Assembly: GCA_030152105.1 (NCBI GenBank)
Contig: JASLIH010000599.1
Span: 1 to 6,472, forward strand
DNA length: 6,472 bases
Reading direction: 5' to 3'
DNA from: Actinomycetes bacterium
GTDB taxonomy: Bacteria > Actinomycetota > CALGFH01
In this document: positions 1 through 6,381 of the stretch, piece after piece
How the letters are laid out: the number at the start of each line of letters is the position of its first letter
Numbering within the stretch: position 1 is the stretch's first letter
Notes under the pieces: model-generated
Databases searched by the model: none
Told to the model about the DNA's origin: nothing
Seen by the model: only the letters and a program-made list of their open reading frames with translations
Program-made: the position numbers and the translations under genes

Positions 1-1079
1 CGGCGCCGGTTGAAGCGCCGGTCGACCGTCTGCTGGATGCGGCGGCGGGCCGGCTGGAACACCGCTGCCACCACCAGGGTCGCCGCCGCTACCGCCAAGC
101 TGGAGTCTTGGCCGAGCAGCTGGCCAAGCCCCAGCACCACACCGGCGTAGCCACCACCAAGCAGCACCGTCAGCAGGCCGTAGGCCAGGGCCCGGCTGAT
201 GATGCGGTCCAGGTCATATAGCCGATAGCGCAGGATCGCCGCGCCGATCGCCACCGGCAGGATGGCCACGTAGACCGCGGCCGACCAGATGTACAGCGCC
301 GGGATCCCCGTCACCATGCCGACCACCACGACCAGCGCCGCCGCCGCGGACAGGCCGGCCGCGAACACCACCCACCGCAGCTGTTGACGTTCCACACCTT
401 GGGCGCGGCGGAAGCGGACCACCACCGAGGCAGCCGCGACCGGGATGGCGAGCTGCGTGACAACGATGGCGACGAAGCTGGCGAGCAGTAGCGGGCCGGC
501 CAGGGCGCGGACGGCGAGCGGGCTTACGGACGACTGGTAGGGCGGCTCCAACGGCGCCGACCTGAACGCAGCGGCCAGCAGGGCAAGCACCGGCGCGGCG
601 GCCGCGATCCGGGCCCACCACTTCCAGCCGCGCGATGGCAGCGACCCGGTGGGGGTGAGCAACAAGACGAAGCCAATGCAGGCCGGCCAGACGATAAAGC
701 TGGAGTCGTCGTACAGGGCCGCGTAGCCGGCGGCCGGGAGCGCCCCAGGCCGGGCCAGGAGCCCGTAGGCCGCGTACCCGGCGGCCAGTGCGGTGGCCGA
801 AAGAGATAGCCCGAGGGTGACCAGCAGCCAGCCAACCGGGTTTCGGGGACGGCGGCTGGCCAGCACCGCACCGACCGTCACCGCGCTTACAATCGCCAGC
901 ACGAAAGGGACGGCGACGGCGTTCGACTCGACCAGGTCCGGGCGGCCAGCCTGGCGCAGCAGGTGGTCGAACCAAGGAACCGTGGCCAGTCCGAGTATCG
1001 CCAGCGCCCATAGCGACCACGCCAGCCCGGCCGGCCACCACCGCTGCCATGCTGGTCTGAGGCCTGGAGTCATCGCCAT
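1..1079 (-). CDS. Multi-spanning membrane protein, probable N-terminal sensor half of a histidine kinase (partial)
   Basis: The frame is open from ATG at 1079 to the left edge (359 residues visible, C-terminus outside the window). It is very hydrophobic, with about eight to ten candidate membrane helices, near residues 16-36, 54-75, 83-105, 127-142, 157-171, 194-221, 236-256, 261-283, 298-320 and 328-350. Recognisable family landmarks are RRPRNPVGWLL (76-86), LLLTPTGSLPSR (139-150), LRYRLYDLDRIISRALAYG (293-311) and the basic stretch RRIQQTVDRRFNRR at the visible end. In related actinobacterial proteins this module precedes a cytoplasmic region, often GAF and/or histidine-kinase domains. The kinase part cannot be seen here, so the function is inferred. 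The start could also be the in-frame ATG at 1073. The upstream ribosome-binding site is weak (GGCGAG). Other open frames over this stretch read as Arg/Pro-rich nonsense and are shadows. An alternative is a membrane protein of this family without a kinase domain. Confidence 0.85.
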   Translation of the reverse strand, partial: MAMTPGLRPAWQRWWPAGLAWSLWALAILGLATVPWFDHLLRQAGRPDLVESNAVAVPFVLAIVSAVTVGAVLASRRPRNPVGWLLVTLGLSLSATALAAGYAAYGLLARPGALPAAGYAALYDDSSFIVWPACIGFVLLLTPTGSLPSRGWKWWARIAAAAPVLALLAAAFRSAPLEPPYQSSVSPLAVRALAGPLLLASFVAIVVTQLAIPVAAASVVVRFRRAQGVERQQLRWVVFAAGLSAAAALVVVVGMVTGIPALYIWSAAVYVAILPVAIGAAILRYRLYDLDRIISRALAYGLLTVLLGGGYAGVVLGLGQLLGQDSSLAVAAATLVVAAVFQPARRRIQQTVDRRFNRR

Positions 1080-1221
1080 GGTTCTCGCCGCGTGCCACCC
1101 ACCTCCGGTACCGCCACCCTCCCAGCCTCATGGATCACAGTGCCAGTGTCGCCGCCTTCCGTCTCAGGAGCGTTACGGACAGCGGCGCGGTGGCCAAGAC
1201 CTGTCAATCACAACGGCAGTC

Positions 1222-1254
1222 ACAGGCCTGCAAGGCGAAGGTCTCATCGCCTGT
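1222..1254 (-). terminator. Weak stem-loop downstream of the repeat-protein gene
   Basis: Just beyond the stop of the 1274-3214 gene, AGGCGA (1233-1238) can pair with TCGCCT (1247-1252) around an 8-nt loop. An alternative outer pairing is ACAGGC (1222-1227) with GCCTGT (1249-1254). There is no T-tract on the transcript side, so this could be a weak or factor-dependent terminator. The rest of 1080-1273 shows no gene. Confidence 0.25.
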
Positions 1255-1273
1255 TTCGAGGGGACTTCTCGGT

Positions 1274-3214
1274 TCAGTCGCGTTTCAGGATGCTCGTCAG
1301 GCCGGCCACCACTGCGGTAGTCAGCACCCAGCCCATGAGGAGGAACAGCCACATCCATCGCTCGGAGGGGCCGTGCGGTATCCAGGCGGAATCCTGGCCC
1401 AGGCTCACAATAGGCAGTAGGAGATCGAGGGTGTAGATCACGGGGTGGAACGCCGGTTGTTGCCGGAGATTGTCCGTCGCGGCGACCAGTTGATTCGCCG
1501 AGTAGGCGTCGTTGAAGATCTGCGTGCCGGGGACCAGGAGGAGGGCGATCCATGCCCCGGCGAGCCAGGTTCGGTATCCGTACCCGACTGTGGCGTAGAG
1601 GAGATAGCCCCAGAGCCTGCCGAAGGGGCTCAGCGTGCTCCGCCGGCGCCACTCCTTGGTGATCATGACCTGCCGGGCGGCCTGTTCCTGGCCGGTCATT
1701 CGGTAGAACTTGGCAAGCTGCTCGTACGGCTGTGGCGAATACCCGCGTGGATCGAGCTTGATCCAGTTCAGACGAGCCCTGGGGCTGACCTCGGGTTCAG
1801 CCATCAAGGTGTCATACACGAACCCGTTGAGGTACAGCTGCTTTGGCCAGCTGGCGAGGCTGTCAAGATAGGTGCCGACACGGGCGTCGGCCAGGTTGAC
1901 CGGTCTTGTGGCGCTGAATCCGCGGGAGCACATCATTGCCTGGCCGACCGTCAGGTACTCAGCAAAGAGCGACCACCCGGATGAGGGATGCAGGGTTGCT
2001 CCCAGGAGGCCGAACTGCCCCTCGACATGGACGCCGGCGAGACGGACTTCGCCATTTGCGGCGATCCCGTCCCACAGTGCGCTCCGGCCCACCTTGAGGC
2101 CGTCCGCGGACAGCGCGTACTCGCTTGACGACCTGTCGAACTTCGTCTGGCTGAGATTGAGGTTTCCGCTGATCTGCGCGCCCCGTAACCGAACCTCTCC
2201 TCTTGCCAGTCCGCTCGGCCATGACAGGTCGTTCTTCACGGTCACCCAGTCCGCCATGAGGGAGATCCCGGTCGGGTTGTGCAGCTCCGCCCCGTCCAGT
2301 TCCAGGCCACCACCGATCTGGGCGCCGGTCATCCGCACTTCACCCTGCGCGACGAACCCGCCCCGGCAGGCTATTCCGCCTTGCACGTCGATGGCGTCGA
2401 CCATCAACGCGGACTTCCCCTTGTTGGACAACGTGGCGCCGCCGTCGAACGACAACTGGGCTCCCACCCGTGCCCACGGCAACCGCACCTCACCGAGGGC
2501 GGTGAAGCCGTCGCCGAAGAAGGCCGCCTTCTCGACGGCAAGGCCGTCCGCCATGAGCGCGTCGCCGTTCGGGTTGCTTAGCGTGGCGCCATTGAAGATG
2601 AGCGGACCTCCGATGTGGGCTCCCGCAAGTCGCACCTCTCCGTGCGCGTCTAGCTCCACGCAGGCCATGCCTTGCCCGGTCGATAGAAGGCTGCCGTCGA
2701 AGGCCATGCCATTCCGGCCTATGAGGCTGGCGTGGCTAACGACAAGCCCTCCACCGATACGGGCCTGCCGAAGGTCGACGATGCCTTCGGACACAAACCC
2801 TCTGTCGAGTTCCACGTCGCTGTCGCTATGCAGGGATCGAGCGTCCAGGCCGGGGACCGAGCAGCCGGGGAGGCGAAGGAGAGGGAACTGCGCCGCCATG
2901 ACGTTCGGAGGGCGCTCGAGCCAGCAGTCGCGCAGCTCCAAGGGACAATTGACGCGTGTCCCCTCCAGGTCGACGATCCCGATGATGCGTGCGCCGCGTA
3001 CCCGCAACCCGCGTGGCGGCGCCTTCTCCGACGAGATCGGTGTCGTCAGCAATGCGGCAAGGAGCTCGCCACTGACCGTGCAGGCTTGGCCCCAGGTCGA
3101 GCCTTCGACAGCGTTCAGGTCGGGATGGTCGGCCTGAAGGTCCAACGGCCTGCCCGTATCCATGGCCTTCCGTATCTCATCCTCGAGGTCAGAAGGCTCG
3201 CTCGTTGTCTGCAT
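1274..3214 (-). CDS. Membrane-anchored long-repeat protein (beta-helix-like), 646 aa
   Basis: The start is ATG at 3214, with GGAG five bases upstream. The frame continues upstream to 3586, but that part is Arg/Ser-rich and overlaps the divergent gene, so it was left out. Residues 1-60 are an acidic helical head. Residues about 70-450 hold repeats of 48-50 residues, each marked by GEVR(L/M) at 192, 241, 291, 339 and 388. Degenerate versions are GIVDL at 144 and RPVNL at 437, and GIVDL at 79 may be a further outlying copy. Each unit contains GA-x-(I/V)-G-G-x-L and often a 'NPxGxALxAD'-like turn, which suggests stacked beta-helix coils similar to pentapeptide-repeat folds. Residues 480-530 include YEQLAKFYR and a basic EWRRR, followed by hydrophobic segments at about 549-568, 591-605 and 620-640, so the C-terminus is membrane-bound. 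The domain order matches a family common in Streptomyces, often annotated 'membrane-associated oxidoreductase'. I see no cofactor motif supporting enzymatic activity, and the real role is unknown. Confidence 0.9.
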   Translation of the reverse strand: MQTTSEPSDLEDEIRKAMDTGRPLDLQADHPDLNAVEGSTWGQACTVSGELLAALLTTPISSEKAPPRGLRVRGARIIGIVDLEGTRVNCPLELRDCWLERPPNVMAAQFPLLRLPGCSVPGLDARSLHSDSDVELDRGFVSEGIVDLRQARIGGGLVVSHASLIGRNGMAFDGSLLSTGQGMACVELDAHGEVRLAGAHIGGPLIFNGATLSNPNGDALMADGLAVEKAAFFGDGFTALGEVRLPWARVGAQLSFDGGATLSNKGKSALMVDAIDVQGGIACRGGFVAQGEVRMTGAQIGGGLELDGAELHNPTGISLMADWVTVKNDLSWPSGLARGEVRLRGAQISGNLNLSQTKFDRSSSEYALSADGLKVGRSALWDGIAANGEVRLAGVHVEGQFGLLGATLHPSSGWSLFAEYLTVGQAMMCSRGFSATRPVNLADARVGTYLDSLASWPKQLYLNGFVYDTLMAEPEVSPRARLNWIKLDPRGYSPQPYEQLAKFYRMTGQEQAARQVMITKEWRRRSTLSPFGRLWGYLLYATVGYGYRTWLAGAWIALLLVPGTQIFNDAYSANQLVAATDNLRQQPAFHPVIYTLDLLLPIVSLGQDSAWIPHGPSERWMWLFLLMGWVLTTAVVAGLTSILKRD

Positions 3215-3371
3215 GGCTGCTCCGAGGTGTGACGACACGGCAGAGGAAACCCCCTGGAACAAGCAATGGCAAGGCCTGCCACTTTCAGCCCGCTGCGAGG
3301 CAGGGGCCTGGACGTACCCGGCGGCGTTGGGGTGTCCTGTGCGTCGACGCCGTCTGATTGAGGGAGGGGCC

Positions 3372-3776
3372 ATGCCATCGATCGTGGAAGTGAGCGCCGA
3401 CAGTGTGACCAGCTCGCAGCTTGCATTTGCCCTGCTGGAGGTCCAAGGGGTCCGGCTGCCGTCGACGCTGGCGCGCCGGGCCCTCAACGCGCCAGTGGTT
3501 GTCAACGTCACCGACGTGCAGGACTGGCCGGCCTTCTTCTGGGCGATCTCCAGCGTCTGGCTCTCGGCCACGGACCGGCAGTCCACAAGGGCCCGCTATG
3601 TCATCAGGACGGCGATCGAGGCCGAGCCTATGGTGGTCGAGTTCGAGCAGGACGAGGCCCGTGTCGCGGGATTCGTCCACGGATTCGAACCGTTGATCGA
3701 GGATCTCGTCAGCATTCGGCTCGAGCCCGCTGAACTGGACGCATTCGGGAATCCGCTCGGCAACAGGTCGCCGTGA
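3372..3776 (+). CDS. Hypothetical protein, 134 aa
   Basis: I do not recognise this family. The start is ATG at 3372, chosen because a strong purine-rich ribosome-binding site (GGAGGGG, 3363-3369) precedes it. The same frame is open from 3162 but would overlap the divergent gene. The product looks like a small soluble alpha/beta protein. It has an N-terminal strand/helix region (PSIVEVSADSVTSS), a conserved-looking PVVVNVTDVQDWPAFFW stretch at about 41-57, and an acidic C-terminal half (EAEPMVVEFEQDEARVAGFV). There is no signal peptide or membrane helix and no cysteine that I can see. It is divergent from the repeat-protein gene with 157 bp between the start codons, so the two may share a control region. 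No clear -35/-10 pair was found there. A stem-loop follows it at 3849-3863. Confidence 0.75.
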   Translation: MPSIVEVSADSVTSSQLAFALLEVQGVRLPSTLARRALNAPVVVNVTDVQDWPAFFWAISSVWLSATDRQSTRARYVIRTAIEAEPMVVEFEQDEARVAGFVHGFEPLIEDLVSIRLEPAELDAFGNPLGNRSP

Positions 3777-3848
3777 CGCACATGAGGGCAGGTGATCCCC
3801 GGCTACCGGATGGAGACCTGCGAAGGCCAACGGCCGCTACCGGACGAG

Positions 3849-3863
3849 GGTGGCGGCGCCACC
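3849..3863 (+). terminator. GC-rich stem-loop after the 134-aa gene
   Basis: GGTGGC (3849-3854) pairs perfectly with GCCACC (3858-3863) around a 3-nt loop, 72 bases after the stop codon. A competing hairpin joins ACCGCC (3861-3866) to GGCGGT (3881-3886). No T-run follows, so terminator function is only possible. In the rest of 3777-4002 I see no gene, only further small hairpins such as CGCT-GCGT-AGCG near 3913-3924. Confidence 0.3.
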
Positions 3864-4002
3864 GCCTGCCCCGCGGCGGAGGCGGTCAGCCGGTCTCGGT
3901 ACAGTCATGCATCGCTGCGTAGCGACCGTAGCGCGCTAAGTGAGCCCCGGACTTGAGCCGGCTGTCGTGGCAGTCCACCAGCCATCACCAGACAGGACTC
4001 AG

Positions 4003-4124
4003 GCGGTCTAGCTGGATTTGGCACCTGACCTGAGCTGCACCAACAGCACCCAGGCGCACTGGGTGGACGTAGAGCACCAGTCTACGGATCTGGCGGTTGG
4101 GGGTTCGAATCCCTCGCGGCACCA
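4003..4124 (+). repeat. tRNA-like intergenic repeat, copy A
   Basis: This stretch aligns without gaps to 5610-5710 at an offset of 1607 (59 of 101 positions identical by hand count for 4003-4103). It aligns to 6382-6472 at an offset of 2379 (42 of 91). Shared landmarks are GACCT-x-AGCTGCA (from 4027), ACAGCAC (4043-4049), an anticodon-like loop at 4082-4088 and GGTTGGGGG (4095-4103). The first 75 bases do not fold as a normal tRNA 5' half. It lies in the convergent gap between the 134-aa gene and DUF742. What the element does is unknown. Confidence 0.6.
4072..4124 (+). pseudogene. tRNA-Arg(ACG)-like 3' half
   Basis: The visible tRNA parts are GAGC (4072-4075) as the 3' side of a D-stem and an anticodon stem CCAGT/TCTGG (4077-4081 with 4089-4093, one T-T mismatch). 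The loop CTACGGA gives anticodon ACG (4084-4086), with T at position 33. A 5-nt variable loop follows, then a T-arm GGGGG-TTCGAAT-CCCTC (4099-4115) with five pairs, one of them wobble, and an ACCA end at 4121-4124. Only five bases (GCGGC, 4116-4120) separate the T-arm from ACCA, instead of seven. No matching 7-bp acceptor 5' strand or GCTC D-stem strand lies at normal distance. It therefore looks like a tRNA remnant, an attachment-site scar or a tRNA-like RNA rather than an intact tRNA gene. Confidence 0.5.
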
Positions 4125-4212
4125 AACGCGCAGCTCAAAGTCCATGAAGCAAGAGAAGTCTGGGGCGAGACTGGCCGTAGCTGATCCGAAGCTGGGCTGA
4201 CGCAGATGACCA

Positions 4213-4578
4213 TCAGATGGCGTGGAGCCCGTACAGCACCCGCTCGAGCAGGGCCAGGTCGGGACGGTCGCCAGCCTGGGTCGGCCGGTGGACCATGACC
4301 AGCTGCTCATCGGCCATGTCACCAACCAGGATCCGGACGACGCCGAGGGGAAGATGGAGCTGGGCGGAAACCTCGGCGACGGACAGAAGGTCGTGGCAGA
4401 GAGCTGCGATAGCCCGCTGCTCCACGGTCAGTTTCGGCGCCTGCTCCCCGACCGAGGTGGTGGAGACTAGCGCCTCGATCTCCAGGTCGTCGTGAGTGGG
4501 GCGAGTCCGCCCGCCGGTCATGGCATAGGGGCGGACTCGTCGCGGGTCGCGTGCTGGCCGGTCGTCGTGGGTCGTCAT
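4213..4578 (-). CDS. DUF742 family protein (CvnC-like)
   Basis: This is a full-length 121-residue DUF742 protein. The N-terminal part carries the family motif VRPYAMTGGRTRP (15-27). The middle (LTVEQRAIAALCHDLLSVAEVS, 50-71) and LPLGVVRILVGDMADEQLV (76-94) resemble a winged-helix DNA- or protein-binding fold, and the C-terminus LLERVLYGLHAI is the usual family ending. ATG at 4578 is preceded by AGGTGA (4588-4593). In Streptomyces conservons this protein is the third gene, after a sensor kinase and a Roadblock protein and before a small Ras-like GTPase, and it is thought to act in a membrane signalling complex. Here the Roadblock gene lies 107 bp upstream, but no GTPase follows: the next 88 bases downstream contain no recognisable GTPase start. 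The pair is probably co-transcribed. Confidence 0.9.
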   Translation of the reverse strand: MTTHDDRPARDPRRVRPYAMTGGRTRPTHDDLEIEALVSTTSVGEQAPKLTVEQRAIAALCHDLLSVAEVSAQLHLPLGVVRILVGDMADEQLVMVHRPTQAGDRPDLALLERVLYGLHAI

Positions 4579-4631
4579 GGCGGTGTCTCACCTGGCAGAC
4601 CGGTCACGCCTGCCCGGCCCGCGCTTTGTCG

Positions 4632-4653
4632 GCGTCCCGCCCGGGCGGGACGC
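4632..4653. promoter_or_regulatory. Perfect 22-bp palindrome between the Roadblock and DUF742 genes
   Basis: The half-site GCGTCCCGCCC (4632-4642) is followed directly by its exact reverse complement (4643-4653), with no spacer. It lies in the 107-bp gap of the minus-strand pair, about 54 bases before the DUF742 start. It could be an operator or an RNA hairpin that changes the ratio of the two products. No T-tract follows on either strand, which argues against a standard terminator. Confidence 0.5.
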
Positions 4654-4685
4654 TAGACGACGATCCTTGACGGCCTCTGGGGTGC

Positions 4686-5108
4686 TCATGGCGGGAGGGC
4701 GGTTTGGAGCTCGGCCCGGAGGCTGGGGGTGAGGACATCCCCGGTGCGGTTGACGAGCACGGTCATCTCGTAGGCGACCACCCCCACGTCGCAGGAGGCG
4801 GCGGCCAGCACGATCAAGCAGGAACCATCGCTGATCGCCATGACCACCAGGAACCCCTGGTCCATTTCGACCACGGTCTGCTTGACCGGTCCGCCGTCGA
4901 TGCAGCTGGCGCCGCCCTGGGTCAGGCCGGCCAGCCCGGAGGCGATGGCGGCCAGCTGGTCGGCCTTGGGCCGGTCCAGGCGATCAGACACCGCCAATGG
5001 GAGCCCGTCGGCCGACACCACCATGGCGTGGGCCACCCCTGGGGTGCGTCGGGCGAAGTTGCCGACCAGCCAGCTGAAGTCGCTGGCTTCGGTACTAAGC
5101 TGCGGCAT
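4686..5108 (-). CDS. Roadblock/LC7 domain protein (CvnB-like)
   Basis: This 140-residue protein is essentially one Roadblock/LC7 domain. Typical landmarks are DFSWLVGNFARRTPGVAHAM (10-29), VVSADGLPLAVS (30-41), the helix DQLAAIASGLAGL (50-62), GFLVVMAISDGSCLIVLAA (85-103) and the final helix GVVAYEMTVLVNR (109-121). Length and order match actinobacterial conservon Roadblock proteins, which dimerise and are thought to modulate a small GTPase. ATG at 5108 was chosen because AGGA lies five bases upstream and homologues usually begin close to this point. An in-frame extension to 5390 is Arg/Pro-rich and looks non-coding. The sensor kinase normally found directly upstream is absent, and the 5109-5399 stretch contains no recognisable kinase fragment. 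DUF742 follows on the same strand. Confidence 0.92.
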   Translation of the reverse strand: MPQLSTEASDFSWLVGNFARRTPGVAHAMVVSADGLPLAVSDRLDRPKADQLAAIASGLAGLTQGGASCIDGGPVKQTVVEMDQGFLVVMAISDGSCLIVLAAASCDVGVVAYEMTVLVNRTGDVLTPSLRAELQTALPP

Positions 5109-5399
5109 GGCGGTCCTGACCCTGCGGCGTCGCTGGCCACGGCCGAGCCGCTCAGGAGGTCGTCGGCCCGCTGGCTCGGATCCAGGTCGCCGACCAAGCG
5201 GCGGCCGGTGGCCGCTTGTCGCCGGGCAGCATACTGCCGACCTCCTCGGGAAACACAACTGGTTCGCTCGGCACAACGCTCGCCAATCGGGAACTTGGCT
5301 GCTGCGCCCTGCCTGGCCAGCCTGCACGCCAACTGCTCGACTCTGAGCAGTCCCGACAGGACGGCGAGCACGACCTCGCGGCCGCGACAACCCATCACA
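5109..5399. other. Gene-free stretch upstream of the Roadblock gene
   Basis: Apart from the ribosome-binding site of the Roadblock gene (AGGA, 5114-5117), I see nothing identifiable. The open frames on both strands give Arg/Pro/Ser-rich products without domains and read as GC-rich chance frames. The promoter of the Roadblock/DUF742 pair should lie here, but no convincing -35/-10 pair stands out. A remnant of a conservon kinase was looked for and not found. Confidence 0.4.
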
Positions 5400-5407
5400 C
5401 GCCCAGC

Positions 5408-5455
5408 CCGGGTGAGGGGACTTGAACCCCTGACGCGTCGGCTGGAGGTCGACGC
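5408..5455 (-). pseudogene. tRNA-like 3' half on the minus strand
   Basis: Read on the minus strand, 5431-5415 forms a perfect T-arm: stem AGGGG/CCCCT with loop TTCAAGT. Before it is a 6-bp hairpin (GCGTCG with CGACGC, 5455-5450 and 5440-5435) with a 9-nt loop ACCTCCAGC, placed as an anticodon arm followed by a short variable region. The loop does not show the normal T33-anticodon arrangement, no D-arm or 7-bp acceptor was found, and no CCA follows. Upstream bases weakly resemble the plus-strand repeats (GGGTG, GACG, GTC near matching spacing). It is best read as a degraded tRNA or attachment-site fragment. Confidence 0.4.
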
Positions 5456-5609
5456 GGTCACCTCGTCACACCCTGTGATTCAGCCCAGAAGGCTGTCCGG
5501 GTCACCGCCGCCATGTCCACCCACCAGACAGGCAGGCCACCGCCAACCGGCCGTTACCAGAGAGAGCGGCGGACGGTCATTCCACCCAACGCCACTCGGC
5601 CTGTCAGGA

Positions 5610-5710
5610 GCGCACTGGCTGGACGACCCACCCGACCTTAGCTGCAAGGACAGCACACGCCAGTACCCGGCGGGACGGTTCCCTTTGTCTTGTAACCAGC
5701 AGGTTGGGGG
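5610..5710 (+). repeat. tRNA-like intergenic repeat, copy B
   Basis: This is the gapless counterpart of 4003-4103 (59 of 101 identical) and of 6382-6472 (53 of 91). It contains AGCTGCA (5640-5646) and CAGC (5651-5654), which can form a D-arm-like hairpin GCTG/CAGC enclosing GG. It also has an anticodon-like loop CTTGTAA (5689-5695, anticodon TGT, threonine) with a poor stem, and GGTTGGGGG (5702-5710). The T-loop expected next is missing. The 9-mer GCGGCACCA, which ends copy A, reappears at 5775-5783, so this copy may be interrupted after the T-stem. It lies upstream of the nitroreductase start, and a leader role is possible but unproven. Confidence 0.55.
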
Positions 5711-5834
5711 ACGATGGTGGCTGTCATCCTCACGCCGCGAGGTGGCGGACGGGTGATTAGGTCATGATCCGGTTGCGGCACCAGTGGTGGCACGGCGCCG
5801 CGGCCGACGCGCAGGATGAGGCTGGGAGGTTGAG

Positions 5835-6350
5835 GTGGAAACCTGGGATGCGATCAGGTCCCGACGCAACGTGCGGTCCTACGCCGATGAGGCGATCGCC
5901 CCCGAGGACCTGGACCAGATCCTGGAGGCCGGGCGGCGCACCCCTTCGGCCGGCAACCAGCAGGCCTGGGACTTCGTCGTCTGCACCGACCCCGAGCAGC
6001 TCGCCCAGCTGGCCAAGGTATGGCGCGCCGCCGGGCACGTGGCCCGCTCGGCAGCGACGATCGCGCTCATCGCCCCCAACGCCCAGGACGCCCGCTCCCG
6101 CGACCTGGTCCAGTACGACCTGGGCCAGGCGACGATGAGCATCATGGTGGCCGCCGCCGACCTGGGCATCGGCAGCGCGCATTCGGCGGTCAGCGACCAG
6201 GAGCTGGCGCGGCGCCTGCTGGGCTTCCCCGAGGACCGGTTCTGCGCCTGGCTGATCACCCTTGGCGTCCCGGCCGACCGCCCGCTCAGGCCGATCGCGC
6301 GGCCCAACCGGCGCCCGTTCGAGGACGTGGTACACCGCGGCCACTGGTAG
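5835..6350 (+). CDS. Nitroreductase-family FMN flavoprotein
   Basis: This 171-residue protein starts with GTG at 5835, with GGGAGG (5824-5829) five bases upstream. It has the nitroreductase landmarks in order: RSRRNVRSY (8-16, FMN phosphate binding), RTPSAGNQQAWDFVV (35-49, flavin contact), YDLGQATMSIMVAAADLGIGS (94-114, dimer-interface and flavin helix) and the C-terminal RRPFEDVVHRGHW (159-171). At 171 residues it is at the short end of the family. Such enzymes usually form homodimers binding FMN and use NAD(P)H to reduce nitro compounds, quinones or other substrates; the substrate here cannot be predicted. It stands alone, between two copies of the tRNA-like repeat. Its codon pattern looks normal for high-GC DNA. 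Confidence 0.95.
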   Translation: METWDAIRSRRNVRSYADEAIAPEDLDQILEAGRRTPSAGNQQAWDFVVCTDPEQLAQLAKVWRAAGHVARSAATIALIAPNAQDARSRDLVQYDLGQATMSIMVAAADLGIGSAHSAVSDQELARRLLGFPEDRFCAWLITLGVPADRPLRPIARPNRRPFEDVVHRGHW

Positions 6351-6381
6351 CGGCCGCAGCCTCGTGGTCGGTGCCACAGGA

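Noticed and set aside
214..1131. 305-codon minus-strand frame starting at 1131
   Set aside because: The product is Arg/Pro/Gly-rich without domains, while another minus-strand frame over the same bases gives a clear multi-helix membrane protein.
1165..1273. Possible further repeat copy, with TCAGGAGCG shared with 5604-5612
   Set aside because: The 9-base match is not extended at the spacing that links copies A, B and C, and no tRNA-like loop follows.
1576..1591. TVGYG (residues 542-546 of the repeat protein) resembles a potassium-channel selectivity filter
   Set aside because: It lies just before the first C-terminal membrane helix rather than in a pore loop between two helices, and continues YRTW instead of the usual D. 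Likely a coincidence of a conserved family motif.
3215..3586. N-terminal extension of the repeat protein to 3586
   Set aside because: The extension overlaps the divergent gene, lacks a good ribosome-binding site at its start and has non-coding composition. ATG at 3214 has GGAG at correct distance.
4018..4200. Short plus-strand frame and its minus-strand partner containing GFEPPTARS
   Set aside because: These are translations of a tRNA T-arm/anticodon region, a common artefact of gene calling, not proteins.
4704..5756. Long plus-strand open frame of 350 codons
   Set aside because: It runs antisense through the Roadblock gene and across non-coding DNA, with no domain. It is a GC-driven shadow frame.
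4003..5783. Integron attC sites as explanation for the repeats
   Set aside because: GTTRRRY/RYYYAAC core sites are not present in the right positions: GTTGGGG lacks the final pyrimidine, and no paired inverted core is seen. No integron integrase is in the window.
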